The notes beneath the pieces are model-generated. The model was not told where the DNA came from, did no database searches, and was given only the letters and a program-made list of their open reading frames with translations. A stretch of DNA of 64,000 bases, from assembly GCF_014649395.1 (NCBI RefSeq), contig NZ_BMSY01000002.1, positions 744,001-808,000 on the forward strand. The letters are read 5' to 3'. Numbering within the stretch: the stretch's first letter is position 1; each line of letters starts with the position of its first letter. A program made the position numbers and the translations under genes. Of the stretch, positions 51,920 to 59,787 are shown in pieces. The stretch is from Streptomyces aureoverticillatus. GTDB taxonomy: Bacteria; Actinomycetota; Actinomycetes; Streptomycetales; Streptomycetaceae.

Positions 51920-52858
51920 GTGAGCCAGGTCCTCCACGCCCCGCCCAAGACGGCGGCCCCCCAAGCACCCTCCGCGGACCCCGTGGCCCCCGCGGACCCC
52001 GCGGCCCTCGCCGCCCGCCACGGCCTGACCGTCAGCGGCGCCCGCCCGCCCCTCCCCGCCTACGTACGGCAGCTCTGGGCCCGCCGCCACTTCATCACCG
52101 CGTTCGCCACCGCCAAGCTCACCGCCCAGTACAGCCAGGCGAAGCTCGGCCAGCTCTGGCAGATCATGACGCCGCTGCTGAACGCGGCCGTGTACTACTT
52201 CGTCTTCGGCGTGCTGATGAACACCAAGCGGGGTGTGCCGGACTACGTGCCGTTCCTGGTCACCGGCGTCTTCGTGTTCACCTTCACGCAGCAGTCGGTG
52301 ATGGCGGGCACCCGGGCGGTCTCCGGCAGCCTCGGCCTGGTCCGCGCCCTGCACTTCCCGCGCGCCTCGCTCCCCCTCTCGTACTGCCTGCAACAGCTCC
52401 AGCAGCTGCTGTTCTCCCTGTGCGCGCTGGTCGTGATCCTGCTGGCCTTCGGCGTGCCGCCCACCGTGTCCTGGCTGCTCGCGATCCCGGCGCTCGCGCT
52501 GCAGTTCACCTTCAACGCGGGCCTCGCGCTGGTCATGGCCCGGCTCGGCTCGCAGACACCGGACATCGCGCAGCTCATGCCGTTCGTGCTGCGGACGTGG
52601 ATGTACGTGTCCGGGGTGATGTGGAGCATCGACGCGGTCCTCAGGGACCACCACCTGCCGCACGCGGTGACCGTGCTCCTGGAGGCCAACCCGGCCGCCG
52701 TCTACATCGACCTGATGCGCTTCGCCCTCATCGACAGCTTCCACGCGAGCCAACTCCCCGCGCACGTGTGGGCGTGGGCCGCGGGCTGGGCGCTGCTCGC
52801 CGGGGTCGGCGGGTTCATCTACTTCTGGAAGGCAGAGGAGACGTACGGACGTGGCTGA
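51920..52858 (+). CDS. Polysaccharide/teichoic-acid ABC exporter permease (TagG/Wzm type)
   Basis: This 312-residue protein starts at a GTG at 51920. After a Pro/Ala-rich cytoplasmic N-terminus it has about six helices with the ABC-2 pattern, including KLTAQYSQAKLGQLWQIMTPLLNAAVYYFVFG near the first two. It forms the channel for a lipid-linked polymer and is paired with the ATPase at 52851, whose start overlaps its stop. Confidence 0.92.
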   Translation: MSQVLHAPPKTAAPQAPSADPVAPADPAALAARHGLTVSGARPPLPAYVRQLWARRHFITAFATAKLTAQYSQAKLGQLWQIMTPLLNAAVYYFVFGVLMNTKRGVPDYVPFLVTGVFVFTFTQQSVMAGTRAVSGSLGLVRALHFPRASLPLSYCLQQLQQLLFSLCALVVILLAFGVPPTVSWLLAIPALALQFTFNAGLALVMARLGSQTPDIAQLMPFVLRTWMYVSGVMWSIDAVLRDHHLPHAVTVLLEANPAAVYIDLMRFALIDSFHASQLPAHVWAWAAGWALLAGVGGFIYFWKAEETYGRG

Positions 52859-53732
52859 CATCCTGACGAAGGCCGACCCGGGCGCCGAGGCCGCGCCCCC
52901 ACGGACGAAGGCGGCCCCCGGCCCCGCCCCCGCCGCCGACCCCGTCCCCACCGTCGTCGCCGACCCCGTCCCCACCGTCATCGCCGACCGCGTCGACATC
53001 GTCTACCGCGTCCACGGCACGGGCACCTCGGGCCGCGGCGCCGCCACCGCCGCGCTCGGCCGCATCCTGCGCCGTCGCAAGGGCGCGGAGGAGCGCGGCG
53101 TACGCAGGGTCCACGCCGTCCGGAACGTCTCCTTCACCGCCTACCGGGGCGAGGCGATCGGCCTCATCGGCACCAACGGCTCGGGAAAGTCCACGCTGCT
53201 CAAGGCCGTCGCCGGGCTGCTCCCCGTCGAGCGCGGGCACATCTACACCGACGGCCAGCCGTCCCTGCTGGGCGTCAACGCGGCCCTGATGAACGACCTC
53301 ACCGGCGAGCGCAACGTCCATCTGGGCGGCCTGGCCATGGGCATGTCCCGCGAGCAGGTCCGCGCGCGCTACCAGGAGATCGTCGACTTCTCCGGGATCA
53401 ACGACAAGGGCGACTTCATCTCGCTGCCGATGCGCACGTATTCGTCGGGCATGGCGGCCCGGCTCCGGTTCTCCATCGGCTCGGCGAAGGACCACGACGT
53501 ACTCCTCATCGACGAGGCCCTGGCCACCGGTGACCGCTCCTTCCAGAAGCGTTCGGAGGCCCGCATCCGCGAGCTGCGCGAGCGCGCCGGCACGGTCTTC
53601 CTGGTCAGCCACAACAACAAGTCGATCCGTGACACCTGCGACCGCGTGCTGTGGCTGGAGCGCGGCGAGCTGCGGATGGACGGGCCGACGGCGGAGGTCA
53701 TGAAGGAGTACGAGCGCTTCACCGCCCGCTGA
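52851..53732 (+). CDS. Polysaccharide/teichoic-acid ABC exporter ATPase (TagH/Wzt type)
   Basis: This 293-residue ATPase starts at a GTG at 52851. It has a Pro/Ala-rich N-terminal extension, Walker A GTNGSGKST, the signature YSSGMAARLRFS (the TagH/Wzt form), Walker B VLLIDEALATGD and the switch region VSHNN, with Asn after the histidine. It powers export through the permease at 51920. No long C-terminal carbohydrate-binding domain is present, so it is a TagH-like rather than a long Wzt-like subunit. Confidence 0.93.
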   Translation: MADILTKADPGAEAAPPRTKAAPGPAPAADPVPTVVADPVPTVIADRVDIVYRVHGTGTSGRGAATAALGRILRRRKGAEERGVRRVHAVRNVSFTAYRGEAIGLIGTNGSGKSTLLKAVAGLLPVERGHIYTDGQPSLLGVNAALMNDLTGERNVHLGGLAMGMSREQVRARYQEIVDFSGINDKGDFISLPMRTYSSGMAARLRFSIGSAKDHDVLLIDEALATGDRSFQKRSEARIRELRERAGTVFLVSHNNKSIRDTCDRVLWLERGELRMDGPTAEVMKEYERFTAR

Positions 53733-53743
53733 CGGTGCCCCTT

Positions 53744-53773
53744 TTGTCGCATCAGTACGCAGATCCTTACACT
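53744..53773 (+). promoter_or_regulatory. Putative promoter upstream of the third glycerophosphotransferase
   Basis: TTGTCG (53744-53749) and TACACT (53768-53773) are 18 bp apart, resembling a vegetative sigma site. They lie 54 bases before the ATG at 53827. The gene could also be read through from the exporter. Confidence 0.4.
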
Positions 53774-53826
53774 ATGGGAGCGTCTGCAACACAAGGGCCA
53801 AAGAGGGCAAGAGAGGCGGGCCACGG

Positions 53827-56025
53827 ATGCCGGACCTGAGCGTCGTCCTGTACGGCCGCAATGTGCAGGGGCATCTCCCCGAGACCCTGGCGGAACTGGC
53901 GGTCGCCGCCCCCGCGGTCGAGGTGGTCCTCGCTGCCGTCGGCACGTCCGCGCAGGAGGCCGCCGCCCGCCATCCGTACGTCACGGTCGTCCCGCTGCCC
54001 GACGGCACCCCGGACGCGGCGGCCCGCGCGGCGGGCGCGGCGCGGGCCACGGGCCGCTGGCTGCAGTTCGCGCACAGCAAGGACGGCGTGCCGGGGCTCG
54101 CGGCCCGCGCGGTCGCCGAGCGCGCGGCCGCCCTCGACGACACCGTGGACGTACTGATCACCGATCACGTCCGCTCCACCTGGCGGCACGCCCGCATGCC
54201 GAGCCCCGACGGCCGGTTCCTGGCCAGGCCGGGCCGCCGCGCCGTGCCGCTGGCGGACTGCCCGGACCTGTTGAAGGTCACGCCGCTGCTCGGGACCCGT
54301 GTCGTACGGACCGCCTTCTGGCGGGCGCACGAGGAGCGACTCACCACGGACGACGAACTGTTCGCGGCGTACGCGGTGCTGCTCACCGCCGACCGCGTCG
54401 CCACGCACGACCAGGTCGCCCTGGAGGAACGGCGGTTGCGCCCGGAGAGCCTGCCGCCCGGCACCGCCGACGACCGCTTCGCGCTGCTCGACACGTACGA
54501 GCGGCTGCTGCGGCTGGCCGCCGAGCGGGACGCGGGCCCGGGGCCGCGTGCCGTGCTCTACGCCGCCATGGTGAGCGCGAGCCTGCGGATCATCGCCCGC
54601 GACCGGCTGCCCGAGCCGGCGGCGCGGGAGTTCTTCCGCCGGGCCTCCCGCGCGGCGGTCGCCTTCCGCCCTCCGGGCCACCGGCACCCCGGCGGCCTGG
54701 AGGGCGTGCGCCGCCGTCTCCTGGAGGAGGACGCGTACGCGAAGTACCGCGCGTTCCAGGCGGTGAACCAGCGGCGCCGCAAGACGCGGTCAGCCGTCGC
54801 GGCGAGCCGCAAGGCGCTCGGGCGCAAGGTGCGCGACGTCCGCTACCACCAGGATCTGCGCCGCCCCGTCGACCCCGGCCTCGCCGTGTTCTCCGCGTAC
54901 TGGGACCGGGGCGTCGCCTGCAATCCGGCCGCGATCGCCGCGAAGCTCGCCGAACTCGCCCCGCACATCCACCCGGTGTGGGTCGTCACGGCGGAGAACG
55001 CACCGCTGCTGCCGCCCGGCACCGACCATGTGGTCCCCGGCACCCGCCGCTACTGGCGGGTCCTCGCGACTGCCAAATACCTGGTGAACAACGCCAACTT
55101 CCCCAACGCGGTCGTCAAGCGCCCGGACGCCGTGCACGTCCAGACCCACCACGGCACGCCCCTCAAGCGCATGGGCCTCGACCAGCTCGACTACCCGGCC
55201 GCCGCGAAGGGCCTGAACTTCCACGAGTTGCTCGCGCGCGTGGACCGCTGGGACTACAGCGTCTCCTCCAACAGCCACTCCACGCAGATGTGGCAGCGCG
55301 CCTACCAGTCGCGGTACGTGGAGCTGGACTACGGCTACCCGCGCAACGACGTGTACTACACGGCGACCACGGCGGACGTGCGGGCGGTGCGCGAGCGCCT
55401 CGGCGTCGCGCCCGGGAAGCGCGCCCTCCTCTACGCCCCCACGCACCGCGACTACGAGGCCACCTGGACACCCCGCCTAGACCTGGCGGCGCTCGCCGAC
55501 CGGCTCGGCGAGGACACGGTGCTGCTTGTGCGCGGCCACTACTTCTACGGCGGCGCGGCGTCCCCGCTGACGAGCCTGCGCAGGGCGGGCCGGGTCATCG
55601 ACGTCTCGACGTACGACCCGGTGGAGGAGCTGGCGCTCGCGGCGGACGCGCTGATCACGGACTACTCCTCCATCATGTTCGACTACGCCAATCTGGACCG
55701 GCCCATCGTCATCTACGCCGACGACTGGGAGACGTACGCGAAGACGCGCGGCGTCTACTTCGACCTGCTGGCCGAGCCGCCCGGCCAAGTGGCCCGCACC
55801 CAGGAGGAGTTGACGCACATCCTCGCCTCCGACGCGTGGCGGGACGAGACGGCGGTGAAGGCGCGGGCGGCGTTCCGGCGGCGGTTCTGCGAGTTCGACG
55901 ACGGGCGGGCGGCGGAGCGGGTGGTGCGGCGGGTGTTCCTCGGCGAGAGCGAGGACGCTCTGCCGCCGGTGACGCCCCTGGACGAGCGGACTCCGGCCCC
56001 GACGCCCGAGGAGGCGGCACGATGA
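53827..56025 (+). CDS. Degenerate GT2 / CDP-glycerol glycerophosphotransferase fusion, third
   Basis: This 732-residue protein has a C-terminal TagF-type domain (about 345-715) with HHGTPLKRMG (about 438), LYAPTHRDYE and ITDYSSIMFDYANLDRPIV, closest in layout to the fusion at 37733. The N-terminal 300 residues have the fold length of a GT2 domain, but the motifs are lost: VVLAAVGTSAQE replaces the usual VVDD.S.D and FAHSKDG replaces LDGDD. It probably no longer transfers sugar and may bind the acceptor. The next gene overlaps by ATGA. It likely extends or primes the glycerol-phosphate chain. Confidence 0.9.
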   Translation: MPDLSVVLYGRNVQGHLPETLAELAVAAPAVEVVLAAVGTSAQEAAARHPYVTVVPLPDGTPDAAARAAGAARATGRWLQFAHSKDGVPGLAARAVAERAAALDDTVDVLITDHVRSTWRHARMPSPDGRFLARPGRRAVPLADCPDLLKVTPLLGTRVVRTAFWRAHEERLTTDDELFAAYAVLLTADRVATHDQVALEERRLRPESLPPGTADDRFALLDTYERLLRLAAERDAGPGPRAVLYAAMVSASLRIIARDRLPEPAAREFFRRASRAAVAFRPPGHRHPGGLEGVRRRLLEEDAYAKYRAFQAVNQRRRKTRSAVAASRKALGRKVRDVRYHQDLRRPVDPGLAVFSAYWDRGVACNPAAIAAKLAELAPHIHPVWVVTAENAPLLPPGTDHVVPGTRRYWRVLATAKYLVNNANFPNAVVKRPDAVHVQTHHGTPLKRMGLDQLDYPAAAKGLNFHELLARVDRWDYSVSSNSHSTQMWQRAYQSRYVELDYGYPRNDVYYTATTADVRAVRERLGVAPGKRALLYAPTHRDYEATWTPRLDLAALADRLGEDTVLLVRGHYFYGGAASPLTSLRRAGRVIDVSTYDPVEELALAADALITDYSSIMFDYANLDRPIVIYADDWETYAKTRGVYFDLLAEPPGQVARTQEELTHILASDAWRDETAVKARAAFRRRFCEFDDGRAAERVVRRVFLGESEDALPPVTPLDERTPAPTPEEAAR

Positions 56026-57728
56026 CTGCCGAGGCTTTTGGGGCCCCCGACGTGACCGTGACCGTCATCGTCTACAACGACGCCGAGCGGCTGCCGCGCG
56101 CGGTGGCGTCCCTGCTCCGCCAGACACACACCAACATCGAGATCGTCATCAGCGACGACCACTCCACGGACGAGACGCCGCGGGTGGCACGGGAGTTGGC
56201 GGCGCGGGACGACCGGGTCACGTATCTCCGGCTGCCCGAGAACAGCGGCGGCTGCAGCGCCCCGCGCAACCGCGCCATCGACATGGCGCGCGCCCCGTTC
56301 CTGATGTTCCTCGACAGCGACGACGAACTCCCGGAGCGGGCGGTGGAGTTGCTGCTCGCCGCGCACGCCGATCGCGAGGTCGACTTCGTGATGGGCGCGG
56401 TGGAGCGGGTGCGGGTGGACACCGGCCGCACTTCGACGTGGATGCCGCACCTGGTCGCGGAGCGCCGCACGGTGGCGGGCATCGAGGCCGAACCGGGCCT
56501 GTTCTTCGAGCACTTGTCGACGAGCAAGATGTACCGCAAGTCGTTCCTGGACCGGAACTCCCTCCGCTTCCCCGAGGGAATCCACTACGAGGACCAGCTC
56601 TTCTCGGCGCAGGCGTACTGCCTGGCGAAGGCGTTCACGGTGATCCCGGAGCCGGTGTACCGCTGGTACATAGAGCCGTACGGCGCGGCGGAGGCGGCGT
56701 CGATCTCCAACCAGCGGCACAAGCTGAGCAATGTGCGGGACCGGGTGTACGTGCAGGGCCTGATCGACGCGTTCCTCACGGAGAGCGGGCACGCGGGGGT
56801 GCGGGAGGCCAAGGACTACAAGTTCCTCAAGCACGACTTCCGGATGTACGCGGGGGATCTGCCGTTCCGGGACGAGGAGTGGGTGCGGGGGTTCGCGGAC
56901 ATCGTGAACCCGTATCTGGCGGGGCTCGCGCAGGGGGCGTACGAGCGGCTGCCCCGGGCCGAACGCGTCGTGCTCCAACTGGTACGGGACGGGCGGCTCG
57001 CGGAGGCGCGGGTCGCTGCGCGGGGACTCGGCCACGGGGTGGCTCCGCGTGAGGTGAGTGTGGACGGGGAGGGGCGGCTGTACTGGGGCGGCCTGGTCCC
57101 GTCCGGGCCGTCCGCCCGCAGGGAGCTGGACCTCACCGAACTGGGCCTGGACTCCCGCCCGTTCCCCGGCGCGCAGTTCCGCCACGAGATCACGCGCATC
57201 GACCGCTCTTCGCAGGGCGCGGCGCTCGCTCTGCACATCCGCACCTACGACCCCGGGCTGCGCCTGCCCGTCGGCCCGCAGGTGGCAAGCCTGGTCGTGG
57301 CGCCCGGCCGGCGCCGGATGACGACGCGCTTCCGCCTGGACCCGGTGCGCCCCGGCGTGTTCGAGGGCGAGGTCACCCTGGACCTGACGAGGGCCCCCGT
57401 CCCCCCGGACGGCTTCGAGGGCGTACGCCACCCCATGATCCAGCTCACGGAGCCGTCCGGGCGCGGGAGCCACCTCCGCAACAGCGGCCTGCTCCTGGCC
57501 CCGCTGTCCTTCCCGCGCCTGACGGCCCGCGTGCCCTACCGCTCCGGCACGGCGCCCCACGAGGTGACCGCCGAACCGGAGGGCCGGGGCGCGGGCCGCC
57601 TCCAGCTCCGCTGGACCCCGGTGGGCATGACGGCCCACGTACTCCGCCCGGTGGCCCGCCGCGTGGCGGGCCCCACGGGGTCCCGGGTGCGGCGGGCGGC
57701 GCGTTTGGTGGGCAGCGTGTTCCGCTGA
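56022..57728 (+). CDS. GT2 glycosyltransferase with beta-rich C-terminus
   Basis: This 568-residue protein starts at the ATG at 56022 overlapping the previous stop. It has VTVTVIVYNDAERLPRAVASL, IVISDDHSTDET, NSGGCSAPRNRAID, MFLDSDDELP and the acceptor-side YEDQLFSAQAY. The C-terminal part (about 350-568) is beta-rich and ends in a basic helix. It is the close relative of the enzyme at 45182. It is the last gene of the polymer locus; its downstream spacer carries a decaying tandem repeat. Confidence 0.9.
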   Translation: MTAEAFGAPDVTVTVIVYNDAERLPRAVASLLRQTHTNIEIVISDDHSTDETPRVARELAARDDRVTYLRLPENSGGCSAPRNRAIDMARAPFLMFLDSDDELPERAVELLLAAHADREVDFVMGAVERVRVDTGRTSTWMPHLVAERRTVAGIEAEPGLFFEHLSTSKMYRKSFLDRNSLRFPEGIHYEDQLFSAQAYCLAKAFTVIPEPVYRWYIEPYGAAEAASISNQRHKLSNVRDRVYVQGLIDAFLTESGHAGVREAKDYKFLKHDFRMYAGDLPFRDEEWVRGFADIVNPYLAGLAQGAYERLPRAERVVLQLVRDGRLAEARVAARGLGHGVAPREVSVDGEGRLYWGGLVPSGPSARRELDLTELGLDSRPFPGAQFRHEITRIDRSSQGAALALHIRTYDPGLRLPVGPQVASLVVAPGRRRMTTRFRLDPVRPGVFEGEVTLDLTRAPVPPDGFEGVRHPMIQLTEPSGRGSHLRNSGLLLAPLSFPRLTARVPYRSGTAPHEVTAEPEGRGAGRLQLRWTPVGMTAHVLRPVARRVAGPTGSRVRRAARLVGSVFR

Positions 57729-57769
57729 CGCGGGGGCTCCGGGTGGGGGCGCTGCCCCGGGCCGGGGCA

Positions 57770-57975
57770 ACGGCTCCGGTTCCGGCGCCCTGAGCCGGGC
57801 CGCCGCCCCCGGCAGCCTGGGCCGGGCCAACCATTCCGGCCCCCTGAGCCGAGGCAGCCGTTCCAGCACCCAAAGTGAGGCCGGCCGTTCCGGCACCCAA
57901 GCAGGGCCAACCGCCCCGGCACCCCAAGCCGGGCCAACCGCCCCGGCACCCCAAGCCGGGCCAACCGCCCCGGCC
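57770..57975. repeat. Decaying 27-bp tandem repeat in a 486-bp gap
   Basis: Three clear copies (57899-57925, 57926-57952, 57953-57975) share AAGC.GGGCCAACCGCCCCGG followed by CACCCC. About four more degenerate copies extend back to about 57770. The gap 57729-58214 has long open frames on both strands, mostly made by the repeat; I see no gene that stands out. Confidence 0.75.
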
Positions 57976-58214
57976 AAGCCGTCCCGCTCACGCCCGCCGC
58001 AGCCGATCACCGCCGTCCTCGCCGCACCGCCCTTTCCCACCCACCCGCCCCCGCCACCCGGTGGACACCATCCCCCCCCGGACGCGGCCCCACCGCCGAC
58101 GCCTCCTGACTCGGCGCCCAGCCCTCAACCAACCGCACAGGACACCGCAGCCACGCGACCCGCGACGCCTCAGCCCACCGCCTCGCCCGGACGCGGTCCC
58201 ACCGCAGGCCCCGC

Positions 58215-59417
58215 TCAGCATCCAGCCCCGGACGCCAACTCCTCGTACGCCTCCCGCAGTTCCGCCGCCTCCGGCAACCCCCGGCCCTCGACCGCCGTCA
58301 CGATCTCCAACGCCCGCCACCGGTTCGCGGGCAGCAGCCGCCCCGACAAGATCGCCCGCCACACGGCGTCGCACGCCTCGTCGAGGCGGTCGCAGGCGAG
58401 CAGCGCGAGCGCGAGGTCGATGTGGGCGGACACGGCACGGCGCGGCCAGGCGGTCGCGTCGGCGCCCAGGCGGAACTGGGCGATCACCTCGCGGGCGGGC
58501 TCCTCGGCGGCGGGGTCGCCCAGCCACGCCAAGGTGGTGGCGGTGTACGACGTGGCCTTCGCCGGGTCGTACTGGTAGTGGTGCTCGGGCCGCGCCCGGG
58601 GCACCATCGCGGTGGCGAGCCGCTGCACCCGCTCGACGGCTTCGTACGCGTCCCTCCGCTGTCCGAGGCGCGCCCGCGCCCGGCCTTCCTGCGCGGTCGC
58701 CTGGAGCTCCGCCGAACCGCCGCGCGGCGCGATGTGCCGGGCGGCCCGGGACAGTTCGACGGCGCGCGGGTAGTCGCCGTCGGTGAGCGCCCGCCAGGCC
58801 TCCGTCTCGTACGTCCACGCGTGGATCTCAGGGTGCTCGGCGTGCTGCGCGAGCGAGGCGGCCGTCGTGAGCCGCGCGGTCGCGGAGCGGCTCTGCTTGA
58901 GGTCGATGTGCAGGGTGGCGGCGAGCAGCGAGAGCCAGCCGCCGAGCACGACCAGCCGCCGGTGTTCGCTCAGCGTCTTGCGGTCGTCCAGCAGCTTGGT
59001 CACGTACGCCAGATGCCGCCGGACGTCCCGCAGCAGTTCCGGTGGCGACCCCGTCTGGTAGCGCGTCGCCAACTGGTCGAAGGCTTCCTCGAGCCGGTCG
59101 AGCGTCTCCCCGCCGACGTCGCTCGCCCGCACGCGCCGGGCGAGCTCGACGGCCTCCAGATCGTCGCCGCCGTCACCGCCGTCACCGCTCGCGCCCGCAT
59201 CCGCGGCCACGCACAACTCGGCGCTCGCCGACAACAGCGCCCCGTCGGCTCCCGTCAGCCGGTCCAGTCCGCGCCGCAGGTTCTCGGAGGGGCGTTGCTT
59301 CCCCTTCAGGACGCGGGACAGATATGCCACGTCGTAGTTGAGCGCACGCGCGGCCTGCCGCATGGAGATGCCCTGATCCGCGAGGGCATCACGGGCACGG
59401 GTGGCGAAGTCGGTCAC
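58215..59417 (-). CDS. XRE-type regulator with TPR-like C-terminal domain
   Basis: This protein of about 400 residues starts at a GTG at 59417 with GGAG 7 bases upstream (a GTG at 59450 is also in frame). The first 60 residues are a helix-turn-helix (GISMRQAARALNYDVAYLSRVLKGKQRPS). The rest is made of helical repeats with Ala/Leu/Arg spacing, typical of TPR regulators that sense peptides. A small gene with a CxCxxC tail lies divergent to it, an arrangement I recall as frequent in Streptomyces. The two may form a regulator and effector or peptide pair. Confidence 0.85.
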   Translation of the reverse strand: MTDFATRARDALADQGISMRQAARALNYDVAYLSRVLKGKQRPSENLRRGLDRLTGADGALLSASAELCVAADAGASGDGGDGGDDLEAVELARRVRASDVGGETLDRLEEAFDQLATRYQTGSPPELLRDVRRHLAYVTKLLDDRKTLSEHRRLVVLGGWLSLLAATLHIDLKQSRSATARLTTAASLAQHAEHPEIHAWTYETEAWRALTDGDYPRAVELSRAARHIAPRGGSAELQATAQEGRARARLGQRRDAYEAVERVQRLATAMVPRARPEHHYQYDPAKATSYTATTLAWLGDPAAEEPAREVIAQFRLGADATAWPRRAVSAHIDLALALLACDRLDEACDAVWRAILSGRLLPANRWRALEIVTAVEGRGLPEAAELREAYEELASGAGC

Positions 59418-59440
59418 GGGGCGCTCCGGACAGTTGTCGA

Positions 59441-59466
59441 CCGTTGACACCGAGTCTAGTCAACGG
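59441..59466. promoter_or_regulatory. Inverted repeat between the XRE regulator and the small gene
   Basis: CCGTTGAC (59441-59448) and GTCAACGG (59459-59466) are perfect 8-bp arms around a 10-base spacer. The site lies 24 bases upstream of the regulator GTG, a good place for an autoregulatory operator. The spacer contains CTAG. Confidence 0.55.
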
Positions 59467-59574
59467 CCGGTCCACTGGGCCGGGTTGTGGCCGACGGCGA
59501 AGCATCGTGAGCGCAAGCCGCCCACCCCGGAGCCGAGTTCGGCCCGGGCCCCCAGGCCAGACTGGAGCACCACC

Positions 59575-59787
59575 ATGCCCGACCCCACGTCCACGACCCG
59601 AACCGGGAAGAGCGACTCCCCCGCCCCCGGCATGACCCTCCGCGTCTACACCGTGAGCCGCGACGGCACCGTCACCCAGGACACCGGCACCCGCCGCATC
59701 ACCCCCAACGGGGGTCCCCCGCCACTGAGTTCACGCCCACCCTTGTGCGTGTGCTCCCGCTGCCTGGGGCGCCCGGCGCTCCGCTGA
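59575..59787 (+). CDS. Small 70-residue protein with CxCxxC motif
   Basis: The frame starts at the ATG at 59575 with GGAG 7 bases upstream. The sequence has a polar N-terminus, LRVYTVSRDGTVTQDTGTRR (a short beta-rich piece) and a C-terminal CVCSRC that could bind metal. I recall similar small proteins next to XRE/TPR regulators in Streptomyces, but no function is known to me. Its last 57 bases overlap the convergent MurE-like gene, which is unusual. Confidence 0.65.
   Translation: MPDPTSTTRTGKSDSPAPGMTLRVYTVSRDGTVTQDTGTRRITPNGGPPPLSSRPPLCVCSRCLGRPALR

Noticed and set aside
57536..57991. A repeat protein on the minus strand
   Set aside because: The frame is created by the 27-bp DNA repeat; no start signal or signal peptide supports it.
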